Shown here: positions 1 through 7,859 of the stretch, piece by piece
How positions within the stretch are numbered: position 1 is the first letter of the stretch
How the letters are laid out: each line of letters starts with the position of its first letter
NCBI GenBank assembly: GCA_037045355.1
Contig: JBAOHO010000012.1
Coordinates: forward strand, 124,001 to 188,000
DNA: 64,000 nucleotides
DNA from: Candidatus Nanopelagicales bacterium
GTDB lineage: Bacteria; Actinomycetota; Actinomycetes; S36-B12; GCA-2699445
Direction of reading: 5' to 3'
The notes under the pieces: generated by a model
What the model was told of the DNA's origin: nothing
Databases searched by the model: none
What the model saw: only the letters and a program-made list of their open reading frames with translations
Program-made: the position numbers and the translations under genes

Positions 1-1407
1 GCAGCGGGGGCCTTGGCGATCGCGGAGATGGCGGGCAAGGGCGCCTCATTCGTCATGTTCGCTCTCGCGGCCCGCGAGCTGGGGGTCGATGACTTCGGTG
101 TCTTCTCGTGGGCCTTCGCCATCGGAATGCTGGCGAACTCCTTCGTGGTGTGGGGCTTCGACATCATTCAGGTCCGCGACGGGAGCAAGGACCCAGCTCG
201 GGTCCCGGTGATCTTGGCGAACATCCTGGCCATGCGGGTGGTGATGGGTGCGGTCGCCCTCGCTGTCGTCATGGCCGTTACGTGGAACGACCCGGAGAGC
301 ACCCCGGCGGTCATGTTCCTCGTGACGGTGGCCTGCCTCGTCGACACGGTGAACGACTCCGTACGCGCGGCTGCGGCCGCCTATCGCAAACTCGCGATGT
401 TCTCCAAACACCTGGTCATCCAGCGGCTGCTCACTGCGACCTTGGCCGTGGCGGCATTGCTCGCCGGTGGCGGCCTGCTGGCGTTCTCTGCCGCGTACTG
501 CGTGGGAACCATCCTGGGGGTCGTATGGATCCTGGGGGTCGCCACTCGGATGGGCGCGCCGATCAAGTGGGGCAACCTCTCGTGGCACGACATGAAGTGG
601 CTCCTCAAAGAGTCGAAGGTGCTGGGGATCTTCACGATCGTGAACATGGCGGTGTTCCGCATCGACACCGTCATGCTGGGCAGCCTGGGTTCCGTCGCGG
701 AGGTCGGGTACTACGCCGTCGCGTACAAGATGTTCGAGACGGTCTTGTTCATCGTCTGGTCGGTCGCTCGGGTCGCCACACCGGAGATCGCCTCCGCCAC
801 GGTTGTCCGCCGGGCTCGGCGCACCTACGAGACAGCAGTCGCGTCGGCCCTTTCGGTCATGACGCCCTACGTGGTTGTGCTGATCCTCAGCGGGGGTGCG
901 GTGGCCGCGTTGATCTTCGGATCCGACTACGAACAAGGCGCCGAAGCCGCGACGGCCTGGTTGGGCGTGGCGCTGATCCCGTACACCGTGCAGTACTTGT
1001 CGGGCTCCGCCGTCATCGCGCGCGGTCACAACGTGACCGTGTTGGTCGGTTCCGTGACTGCGCTGATCGTCAATGTCGGGCTGAACGTGTGGTTGATCCC
1101 CATCTACGGTGCGGCCGGAGCGGCATTCGCCACGATGGTGACCCTGCTCGCCCAGGGTGCCGTTCTGTTGGTGACTGTCTGGAAAGCATTCGCGGGGATC
1201 TCCTTGTGGCGCCCGCTCATCCATTTGCCCATCGCCGGTGCTGCCATGGTTCCGGTCCTGCTGTTGGTCGGTCCCGTCATTGTGGCGGCGCCGCTGGCGG
1301 GGCTCGTGTACGTATTGGTGTGGTTCGTAGTCGGGCGACTGGTCGACCCCGCTGCCGTGACCGGGGTGCTGGCTTTGGTCCGCCGCGAACGTGAGGAGGC
1401 AGCATGA
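1..1407 (+). CDS. Polysaccharide flippase (Wzx/MATE-like), 5' partial
   Basis: The reading frame is open from the left edge, so the true start lies outside the window; the first start-like codon inside is TTG at 13. About 464 residues are visible, with alternating hydrophobic segments along the whole length (roughly 12 membrane helices expected for the family) and Arg/Lys-rich short loops. This fits the polysaccharide biosynthesis/oligosaccharide flippase family, which moves lipid-linked repeat units across the cytoplasmic membrane. The stop codon overlaps the next start (ATGA at 1404-1407), and the two following genes are a glycosyltransferase and an O-antigen ligase, which supports a role in surface polysaccharide export. 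No substrate can be inferred. Confidence 0.82.
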   Translation, partial: AAGALAIAEMAGKGASFVMFALAARELGVDDFGVFSWAFAIGMLANSFVVWGFDIIQVRDGSKDPARVPVILANILAMRVVMGAVALAVVMAVTWNDPESTPAVMFLVTVACLVDTVNDSVRAAAAAYRKLAMFSKHLVIQRLLTATLAVAALLAGGGLLAFSAAYCVGTILGVVWILGVATRMGAPIKWGNLSWHDMKWLLKESKVLGIFTIVNMAVFRIDTVMLGSLGSVAEVGYYAVAYKMFETVLFIVWSVARVATPEIASATVVRRARRTYETAVASALSVMTPYVVVLILSGGAVAALIFGSDYEQGAEAATAWLGVALIPYTVQYLSGSAVIARGHNVTVLVGSVTALIVNVGLNVWLIPIYGAAGAAFATMVTLLAQGAVLLVTVWKAFAGISLWRPLIHLPIAGAAMVPVLLLVGPVIVAAPLAGLVYVLVWFVVGRLVDPAAVTGVLALVRREREEAA

Positions 1408-2501
1408 CGCGAGTGGCTGTGGTCTCCGCCTTCGCGACAATGGGCGGATCCGAGCAGTGGATCCTTGGCGTGGTGGATCACGGCGGCCCCCGGATCAGGT
1501 GGCGGTTCGTCGTCCTGCAGGATGGCCCGTTCGTCGCGGAACTCCGTGACCGCGGAATCCCGGTCGATGTGGTCCCCACCGGGGCGTCGCCGGGGCAGTT
1601 GTTCTCGTCCAGCCTGCGGATCCGCCGCCTGCTCGCCGCCGCTCCGCCACAGGTCATCGTCGGCAACGGCGCCAAGGCTCAACTGGCCGCGCTGCCTGCG
1701 GCGCGGTGGCTGCGACTCCCCGCCATATGGGTCAAGCACGACCATTCCTTCGACCGCTGGTTGGCTCGACCGCTGGGCCGCGCGGTCACCGCCGTCGTCA
1801 GCACGGCACAGGAGGTCGGGGCTCCCACCCGCCGATCGGACCTCGTGATCATCGAGCCACCCCGACCACCTGCCCCGCTGCCCAACGGCGACGCGAGCCG
1901 AATCCTGCAGGAGCATGGGTGGATTCCGGGTCGCCCTACGGTTGCCATGATCACGAGACTGGTCCCGTACAAGGGAGTCGATGTCGCCATCGAAGCTCTG
2001 ACTTCGGCTCCGGATTGGCAACTCCTGGTCATCGGCGGGGAGGATGCGGCCGCACCCGGAGAGCGCAGCCGCCTGGAAGCCCTGGCCGCCGACCTGGGGC
2101 TGAGTGAACGAGTCACGTTCACCGGCCAGGTTCCTGAGGCCGGCAGAACGCTGACCGCGGTCGCGGCGCTCACTGTGCAAACCCGTCCCAGTCCGGAGCG
2201 CAACGCTCCGGATCGGGAGGGCTTCGGGATCGTCGGCATGGAGGCAATGCTCGCGGGCATCCCCGTGATCATGGCCGGTACGGGGCCCATCGCCTCCCGA
2301 CTCACGACACCCGACGGCCCCGCCGGAGTTGTGGTCCCCCAGTCCGATCCCACCGCCACAGCAGCAGCACTGCGGGAACTGAGTGACCCCGTCCTGCGCC
2401 GGCGGATGGGAGAGGCAGGCAGAAGGGCCGCTGAGCAGCATCCCGGCGACAACGAGGTCGCCGCGGCGATGATCGCGGTGATCGAGGAGCTGGTCGCGTG
2501 A
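1404..2501 (+). CDS. Glycosyltransferase family 4
   Basis: A 365-residue GT-B fold glycosyltransferase. The N-terminal half has the 'MGGSEQW' type loop seen at the acceptor side of GT4 enzymes. The C-terminal half has 'MITRLVPYKGVDVAIEAL' (residues about 190) and the EX7E nucleotide-sugar motif in 'EGFGIVGMEAM' (about 275), which are the usual GT4 donor-binding features. It probably adds a sugar to a lipid-linked polysaccharide precursor on the inner face of the membrane. ATG start overlaps the flippase stop by 4 bp, and the stop overlaps the next gene start (GTGA), so the three genes are translationally coupled. Donor and acceptor sugars are unknown. Confidence 0.9.
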   Translation: MTRVAVVSAFATMGGSEQWILGVVDHGGPRIRWRFVVLQDGPFVAELRDRGIPVDVVPTGASPGQLFSSSLRIRRLLAAAPPQVIVGNGAKAQLAALPAARWLRLPAIWVKHDHSFDRWLARPLGRAVTAVVSTAQEVGAPTRRSDLVIIEPPRPPAPLPNGDASRILQEHGWIPGRPTVAMITRLVPYKGVDVAIEALTSAPDWQLLVIGGEDAAAPGERSRLEALAADLGLSERVTFTGQVPEAGRTLTAVAALTVQTRPSPERNAPDREGFGIVGMEAMLAGIPVIMAGTGPIASRLTTPDGPAGVVVPQSDPTATAAALRELSDPVLRRRMGEAGRRAAEQHPGDNEVAAAMIAVIEELVA

Positions 2502-3898
2502 CAACGCTGCTTCCTCTCCTGATCGCCGGGGTTCTGGCGCTGGCCATCGGTGCCGTGCTGCTGGAGCGTCCCGAGTGGGCGGTCGTGGGCTTGTGCCTCG
2601 CGTCGCCGGTGGGTCTGCTCTACATCGGGGCAGCCCAGGTCATCACCGTCGTCGCGATCGGCGTGATCGCGGTCATGATCGGGTCGCGGTGGAGTGCCGG
2701 GAAACAACCGTTCCCCCCGATCGCGCTCAGCGGCGCCATCCTGTTCTGGACCGTCACTGTCCTGCTCTCGATCGCCCTGTCGCCCTACCGCGCCGATGCG
2801 GCACTCTTCGGTCTCTGGCTGATCGTTTCCGGGCTCTTGGCGCTGTCCGTTCCCGGTATCGCCGACAGCAGTGAGCGCTTGCGCCCCATCATCTATGCCT
2901 GGCTCATCAGCGCTATCGCCATTGTCGTCGTCGGGCCGTTCATCAAGGCCCCCACACCGGCGCAGGAGGGCGAGGTATCCGCCGCCTACGGGGGGGCCGT
3001 GATCGTGGGCCGGGCAACGTCGGTGTTCGGCCAGCCGAACGAGTACGGCGTGTACTGCATGATGATGCTTCTGGTTGCCATCGCGGTGCTCGTCAGGGGA
3101 AAGGGCTGGCTGCGCTGGGTCGCACTCGCTGCTGCCGTGGCCACGGCCACCGGTCTGATCCAGTCGTACTCACGGGGCGCGTGGGTGGGCGCTATCGCCG
3201 GGCTGATCGTCTTGGTCGTGATCGACCCACGGGCCCGCAAGCCTGTCCTGGGCGGAGCACTGGCGGGCGGACTCGCCCTGACCGCCTACGCCGCGGTCGC
3301 GCCATCGGACCCAGCGGTCGAACTGGTCGTCAGCCGGTTCAACTCGATCATGAACCCGGCGTCGAACCCGGCCGATGATCGGCCGGCCATCGTGGCCGAG
3401 GGGGTGCGCCAGTTCGGCGCTTTCCCATGGTTCGGAGTTGGCCCGAACGCCTACCCCCTCGAAGGCTCTACCAGCAGATCACTGGAACAGACCGTAGGAG
3501 GATTGCACGCCCACAACACTGTGCTCACAGTCGCCGCCGAACAGGGACTCTTCGGCGTGGCAGCGATGCTGGCCATCATGGCGGTGGTGGTGGTGACGTG
3601 TGTCCCGATGCTGCCTGTCGTCATGGGGCGCAAGGGGATGGGATGGCCCAGTGAGAACGATTGGGTCGCCGCCGTGCTGGTAGGAACCATCGCGGCGCTG
3701 AGCGCCATCATGGTGTCGGGCATGGTCGACTCGCCGCTTCGCAACGCACTCATGCGTACGACACTGTGGTTCACGATCGGTGTGGCAGTCGCTGCCGGTG
3801 AGATTCTGCGCCGTGCTGCCGTGAACCCTCCCGACATACTCCAGACGGGTGACCCTCGATCACTCGAACAGAGCAATAGATCGGGCAATTCGCCCTGA
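2498..3898 (+). CDS. O-antigen ligase/polymerase family membrane protein
   Basis: A 466-residue polytopic membrane protein starting with GTG at 2498, overlapping the upstream stop by 4 bp. It has about ten hydrophobic segments, a short loop containing 'QPNEYG' (near 180) and a large extracytoplasmic loop with 'WFGVGPNAYP' and 'HAHNTVLTVAAEQGLFG' (near 310-350). The combination of P-N-x-Y and H-x-H-N in these positions is typical of the Wzy/WaaL O-antigen ligase-polymerase superfamily. It likely polymerises or transfers polysaccharide units after flipping by the first gene. In an actinobacterium this would concern capsule or exopolysaccharide rather than LPS. Confidence 0.87.
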   Translation: MTTLLPLLIAGVLALAIGAVLLERPEWAVVGLCLASPVGLLYIGAAQVITVVAIGVIAVMIGSRWSAGKQPFPPIALSGAILFWTVTVLLSIALSPYRADAALFGLWLIVSGLLALSVPGIADSSERLRPIIYAWLISAIAIVVVGPFIKAPTPAQEGEVSAAYGGAVIVGRATSVFGQPNEYGVYCMMMLLVAIAVLVRGKGWLRWVALAAAVATATGLIQSYSRGAWVGAIAGLIVLVVIDPRARKPVLGGALAGGLALTAYAAVAPSDPAVELVVSRFNSIMNPASNPADDRPAIVAEGVRQFGAFPWFGVGPNAYPLEGSTSRSLEQTVGGLHAHNTVLTVAAEQGLFGVAAMLAIMAVVVVTCVPMLPVVMGRKGMGWPSENDWVAAVLVGTIAALSAIMVSGMVDSPLRNALMRTTLWFTIGVAVAAGEILRRAAVNPPDILQTGDPRSLEQSNRSGNSP

Positions 3899-3958
3899 GA
3901 TGCCGATAGATCGCCGTCAACGCTCAAGTAGGGGCTTTGGCATTCCGATGCCTGAAAT

Positions 3959-5053
3959 ATGGGTACGGGCAGTTTCACCATGTCGCGGTTGGGGGCCGTG
4001 GTGGTGGCGTTTGCCGTCGCGCTCGCACTGTTGATGGTGCCTCAGACCACCTCTCAGGCTGTTGGTGCCGTGACGGGTTCGGGCCCTGAGTTCGGGGTTC
4101 AGTTCCACGGGACCTGGGGCGACTACGACGATTCCGAGCGGGCCACGGTCCTCGATGCATTACACAGCAACGGGGCCAGCACGGTTCGCATCGACGTGTC
4201 GTGGCGGATGCTGCAACCCGACGGCCCGGGCGCCTTCGATGAGTGGGGGACCAGCCAGGTGGAGGCGGCTATCGCCGCGGCCGAGGTCCACGGTCTGCGT
4301 CCTCTGGTGACGCTGTGGATGGCACCATCCTGGGCCACCGGATCCGATGATGAGCGGGTCCCGCCCAGCACCCCGACTGCACTCACCGCGTGGCAGGACT
4401 TCACCGCCGCGATGGTCAAGCGGTACGGCGATCGGGTCGACGCGTGGGAGATCTGGAACGAGCCCAACCACAACGACTTCATGCGAGGCGCGTCCCCGAG
4501 CACCTACGCACAGGTCCTGCGGTCAGCACATGCCGGCATCAAGAGTGTGGATCCCGCGGCCACCGTCGTGTTCGGCGGGACCCAGTACGTCGACGTCACC
4601 TGGGTCAAGAAGGTGTTCGCCGCCGGTGGAACCACGTATGACGTCATGGGTGTGCACCCCTACCAGGGGGTCTCCGACGAAGCCCCCGAACTACCCGACA
4701 ACGGTTCGATGTACCGGATGGGACGGGTCCCCAAGTTGTACGCCGCGATGCGTCAGGCAGGCCACGAGTCACGCTCCATCTGGTTCACCGAGTTCGGGTG
4801 GCGCGCCAGCCCCAACCGCCCCGGAATCCCTCACTGGAAGCGGGGAGTCACCCCCAAACGTCAAGCCGCCTACCTGGTGCGGTCCCTTGCTCATGTCCGC
4901 ACGTCCATGCCTTTCGTGGAGCGCATGTACTGGTACACGGACCGCGCCGACAGTTCCGACCCGAAGCGTGCCGGATACGGCCTGGTCCTGCCGGACGGAT
5001 CCGCCACCCGGGCGTTGAAAGCCGCCGGCGCCTACCTCGCTTCCAGCAGCTGA
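3959..5053 (+). CDS. Secreted clan GH-A glycoside hydrolase (GH5/GH39-like)
   Basis: 364 residues with an N-terminal signal peptide: a short basic start, then a long Ala/Val/Leu-rich helix ending near residue 35. A second possible start, ATG at 3980, would give a more typical signal length. The mature part is a TIM-barrel glycosidase: 'EIWNEPNHNDF' (near 163) carries the acid/base Glu of clan GH-A, and 'WFTEFGWRA' (near 273) the nucleophile Glu. The family is close to GH5/GH39-type proteins often found in exopolysaccharide clusters. Sixty bases after the ligase gene, so probably the same transcript; it may trim or degrade the exported polysaccharide. The last 22 bp overlap the converging gene. 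Confidence 0.84.
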   Translation: MGTGSFTMSRLGAVVVAFAVALALLMVPQTTSQAVGAVTGSGPEFGVQFHGTWGDYDDSERATVLDALHSNGASTVRIDVSWRMLQPDGPGAFDEWGTSQVEAAIAAAEVHGLRPLVTLWMAPSWATGSDDERVPPSTPTALTAWQDFTAAMVKRYGDRVDAWEIWNEPNHNDFMRGASPSTYAQVLRSAHAGIKSVDPAATVVFGGTQYVDVTWVKKVFAAGGTTYDVMGVHPYQGVSDEAPELPDNGSMYRMGRVPKLYAAMRQAGHESRSIWFTEFGWRASPNRPGIPHWKRGVTPKRQAAYLVRSLAHVRTSMPFVERMYWYTDRADSSDPKRAGYGLVLPDGSATRALKAAGAYLASSS

Positions 5054-7089
5054 CGCCACTTCCTCGCCTCAGCCAGCGTCGTGTGCGCCAACGCGATGTT
5101 TGCTGGATTCTGATGCTTCCGAGGAGCAGCCAAGTTCTCAGCCAACTGCCGTAGGGCGAGCCAATGGATCAACAGGCCGATGCCCGGCAGACGCTCCGGC
5201 GAGACGGTAGCAAGGAACGACTCCAGCAGCAGGTCACGGTCGGAGCGGTGCTCCAGCGTGGACCACAGGCGTACCTCATCCGTCCCCAAGGTTCCGTTAC
5301 CGACGAACTCCCAGTCGATGACCCGCACTCCCGTTGCGGCGTGCATCACGTTGGCGTTGCTGAAGTCGCCGTGGACGAGGGCATCCGCGGGTAGCAGCGC
5401 TGCTTCGGATCGGACCTGGCGGAACTCCCGCATCGGCAGCCGGCCGATCAGCGCCCGGATCACGCGCTGGGGCATGCTGCGGCGGCTCCCCTTCCAGGTG
5501 GACACCGAGGCCGGCGGCGGTGTGGTCGCGGACCGGATCTGCTGCGCGGCCGCCAAAGAGGCGGCAACGTAGTCGGGTCCCTCGGGAGATCGACTGTCGA
5601 TGAACTCAGCGATCAGCCAGCCAGGACCCTGCCCGACCAGTTGCGGCACCGGAACCCCACTGTCTGCGGCCCACGAACACGCCGCGGACTCGTGTGCCAA
5701 CTGGATCGCCGCGGACTGATTCTGCGCGACCGTCACCAGCACGGGGCGGGCGTGGTCAGCCGTCTGGGCCCGCCAGCGTTTCATGGGGCGGGGAGGACCG
5801 GGCTTATCGAGGGGAATCGGCGGGGGTTCCCGGAGCACCAGTGAACGCCACTCCTCGGAAGCCGCCGGTGCGGCCGACTCGGGCGATCCGGTGCCGACGA
5901 TGCGGCGCACTGGCCCCAGTTGGCGCACGAAGGTAAACCATGGCGAGGGATCGTCGGCAGCCCACCATGCTCGTTCACTCCCCCAGGCCTGAACGGGACC
6001 GTGCCCGGTCGTGGTGGGGGTGCCCCGCTGCGCCAGGTAGGCCTTCTGGTCGAGGACTCCAACGACGTGGCGGACGCCGTCGACCTGGCGGCCGGGCGGG
6101 ACCGATCTCCCGGTCAGCACCAGGTGGAGCGCTCGGACGACATCGATGTCGGCAGTCGAGCGAAATGTCCGAAACTGCGCCCCCCGGCGCGGGTTGAAGT
6201 CGAGCAACTTGAACTGGCCGTCGCGTTCGTCGAAGCGCCAGTCCATGTCGCACACACCCGCGTACCCGACCTTCTGGCAGAAGTCCTGTGCGATGTCCAC
6301 CAAGGCGGAGTTGTACCGCGACTCCGACAGGGTCCCGACGCCGGTCGCATCCGGGTAGGCGCGCAGTTTGAGCCCGGAGAACGCGACAGCGGGGACATGG
6401 TCGTCCGTCAGTGTGGCTGCGACGTACCAGTCCTGGCTGGTGGCCTGAGGGATGAACTCCTGAATCACCAAAGGCCTGCCCGGAGTCCAGTCGGTCAACA
6501 AGCTGTCCAGTTCGGCCTCCGTCTCCACCTTGGTCGTCGCAGGGACGGCGCGTGCGACCAGCCGAGTGAACGGTTCCGGGTTCTTCACGACGAGAGGGAA
6601 GGGCGCGGTCTTGGCGAACGCGCGCACCTCGTCGCTCGTCGTCGGCGCGATGGTGCGCGGAGCCGGGGTCCCGAGGCTCTGACACAGTGCTGCCAACGCA
6701 GCCTTGTCAGCGAGCCGGTCGGGCAGATCGGGTGCGACGGTGGGCAGCAGCAAGACGTCATCGAGGTCGGCGCGTCGTCGGGCCAGCAGCACAGCGGACT
6801 CATCGTCGCCCGCGATCGCGACAGCCGCTCGGCCGACCGTCGCGCAGGCCCGTCGGATTCCGGCGACCAGTTCGTCTTCCGGTTCCTCGCCAGTCGTCGA
6901 CCACTCCACGACACCTGTGACGTACTTGGAAGACGTCACAGGATGGTCGGTGTCGCGCAGCGCGACGTACACCGCGATACCCACGCGACCCAGAGTCCGG
7001 ACCGTCGCCAGGGCACCGTAATCCCAGGCGTGATCGCCGATCATCAAGAGAAGGGCCGGAACGGAGGTCTCGTAGTCGACCCGGGTCAT
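5032..7089 (-). CDS. ATP-grasp / phosphotransferase (APH-like) fusion protein
   Basis: A 685-residue soluble protein joining two enzymes. Residues about 1-400 are an ATP-grasp domain of the carboxylate-amine ligase kind, with the Lys strand 'PFPLVVKNPEPF', 'VIQEFIP' and the metal-binding 'FKLLDFNPRRGAQF'. Residues about 480-685 are an aminoglycoside-phosphotransferase-like kinase with catalytic loop 'LVHGDFSNANV' and metal-binding 'VIDWEFVGNG'. Start ATG at 7089 is preceded by a clear GGAGG. It converges on the glycosidase gene with a 22 bp overlap. The context suggests a cell-surface or polysaccharide-linked modification (ligation of an amino or carboxylic group plus phosphorylation), but neither substrate is known. 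Each domain is clear; the pairing is uncommon. Confidence 0.8.
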   Translation of the reverse strand: MTRVDYETSVPALLLMIGDHAWDYGALATVRTLGRVGIAVYVALRDTDHPVTSSKYVTGVVEWSTTGEEPEDELVAGIRRACATVGRAAVAIAGDDESAVLLARRRADLDDVLLLPTVAPDLPDRLADKAALAALCQSLGTPAPRTIAPTTSDEVRAFAKTAPFPLVVKNPEPFTRLVARAVPATTKVETEAELDSLLTDWTPGRPLVIQEFIPQATSQDWYVAATLTDDHVPAVAFSGLKLRAYPDATGVGTLSESRYNSALVDIAQDFCQKVGYAGVCDMDWRFDERDGQFKLLDFNPRRGAQFRTFRSTADIDVVRALHLVLTGRSVPPGRQVDGVRHVVGVLDQKAYLAQRGTPTTTGHGPVQAWGSERAWWAADDPSPWFTFVRQLGPVRRIVGTGSPESAAPAASEEWRSLVLREPPPIPLDKPGPPRPMKRWRAQTADHARPVLVTVAQNQSAAIQLAHESAACSWAADSGVPVPQLVGQGPGWLIAEFIDSRSPEGPDYVAASLAAAQQIRSATTPPPASVSTWKGSRRSMPQRVIRALIGRLPMREFRQVRSEAALLPADALVHGDFSNANVMHAATGVRVIDWEFVGNGTLGTDEVRLWSTLEHRSDRDLLLESFLATVSPERLPGIGLLIHWLALRQLAENLAAPRKHQNPANIALAHTTLAEARKWRQLLEAR

Positions 7090-7243
7090 CCGAACACCTC
7101 CGTCTCGCTCATGGTGGCACGCGAGACCACGCTGTTGTCAGTCCAGAGCCCGCTTCTCGATTCGTGGCGCGATCGCCATTTCAAGGAGTCTCGGCTGGGT
7201 AACAGCCGCTGGGCGTTACTGGGCGGGAACGAGGGGCCGACCG

Positions 7244-7249
7244 TACCCT
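7244..7249 (+). promoter_or_regulatory. Candidate -10 box of a leaderless promoter for the DUF5318 gene
   Basis: TACCCT ends 7 nt before the ATG at 7257. In actinobacteria TANNNT at this distance normally gives a transcript beginning at the start codon. No Shine-Dalgarno precedes the ATG. No clear -35 box is seen. The rest of the divergent gap (7090-7256) shows only a weak GTAAC/GTTAC inverted pair near 7199-7220. Confidence 0.45.
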
Positions 7250-7256
7250 CGAAGGC

Positions 7257-7859
7257 ATGGCTTCCCCGCGGCAGAACTCCACCCCACGGGGCAGCCGCGT
7301 GGTCTCCAGGGGGCCCACCAAGGCCCGACCTGAGCCCCTTCCCGAGCCCGAGAACGTCGCCGATCCGACTCGGCCGCGCCAAGTTGTGAACTATGTCATG
7401 CAGCGCCGTGCGGCCCTGCGGGGTTTGATGCGCAACGGATTGCGGGATGACCTCTGCGACGCAGACCCTATGTTGCTGCGGACTGCCAAGTACCACGGTG
7501 AACCCGCGGGTCGTCCGTGTCCCGTGTGTCAGCGTCCGGATCTGACGCAGCTGACGTACACGTTCGGCGCCGAGATGGGCGAACTGTCCGGACGGGTCCG
7601 CGCAACAGAAGAACTGAAGACGTTGGCGTACGAGTACGGCGCCTTCCGCGTGTACATCGTGGAAGTGTGCCGCCGCTGTCACTGGAACCACTTGGTGCTT
7701 TCGTACGTCCTCGGTGATGGGTGCCCGCGCACAGGCGCGGGCAGGGGCGATGGAACCCCGCGCACAGGCGCGGGCAGGGGCGATGGAACCCCGCGCACAG
7801 GCGCGGGCAGGGGCGATGGAACCCCGCGCACAGGCGCGGGCAGGAGAGGAAACACGTGA
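7257..7859 (+). CDS. DUF5318 family protein (Rv0049-like) with C-terminal 11-residue repeats
   Basis: A 200-residue protein. Residues 40-155 match the actinobacterial DUF5318 family, with two CxxC/CxxCH knuckles ('CPVCQRPD' near 86 and 'CRRCHWNH' near 140) that suggest a small zinc-binding fold. The family gene lies directly upstream of ponA1 in M. tuberculosis (Rv0049) and does so here. After 'VLSYVLGDG' the protein runs into four near-identical 11-residue units of the form PRTGAGRGDGT, which are not part of the family and are encoded by the 33-bp repeats at 7726. Its stop overlaps the ponA start (GTGA at 7856-7859). Function of DUF5318 is unknown; the context implies a link to cell-wall synthesis. 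Confidence 0.85.
   Translation: MASPRQNSTPRGSRVVSRGPTKARPEPLPEPENVADPTRPRQVVNYVMQRRAALRGLMRNGLRDDLCDADPMLLRTAKYHGEPAGRPCPVCQRPDLTQLTYTFGAEMGELSGRVRATEELKTLAYEYGAFRVYIVEVCRRCHWNHLVLSYVLGDGCPRTGAGRGDGTPRTGAGRGDGTPRTGAGRGDGTPRTGAGRRGNT
7726..7844 (+). repeat. 33-bp tandem repeat, 3.6 copies, at the DUF5318/ponA junction
   Basis: Units begin at 7726, 7759, 7792 and 7825; the first three are identical and the fourth stops after 20 bases. Each contains a small inverted repeat (CCCGCGC ... GCGCGGG). The period is divisible by three, so the DUF5318 frame stays open through it. The array ends 11 bp before the ponA start and immediately upstream of its ribosome-binding site. Confidence 0.95.

Noticed and set aside
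46..1440. 464-residue antisense frame opposite the flippase gene
   Set aside because: Composition is rich in Arg, His, Gln and Asp with no hydrophobic core or motif; a GC-rich shadow of the plus-strand gene.
1104..2504. Antisense frame across the flippase/GT4 junction
   Set aside because: No family features and covers two well-supported plus-strand genes.
7726..7844. Possible CRISPR array
   Set aside because: The 33-bp units are contiguous with no spacers and lie inside a coding frame.
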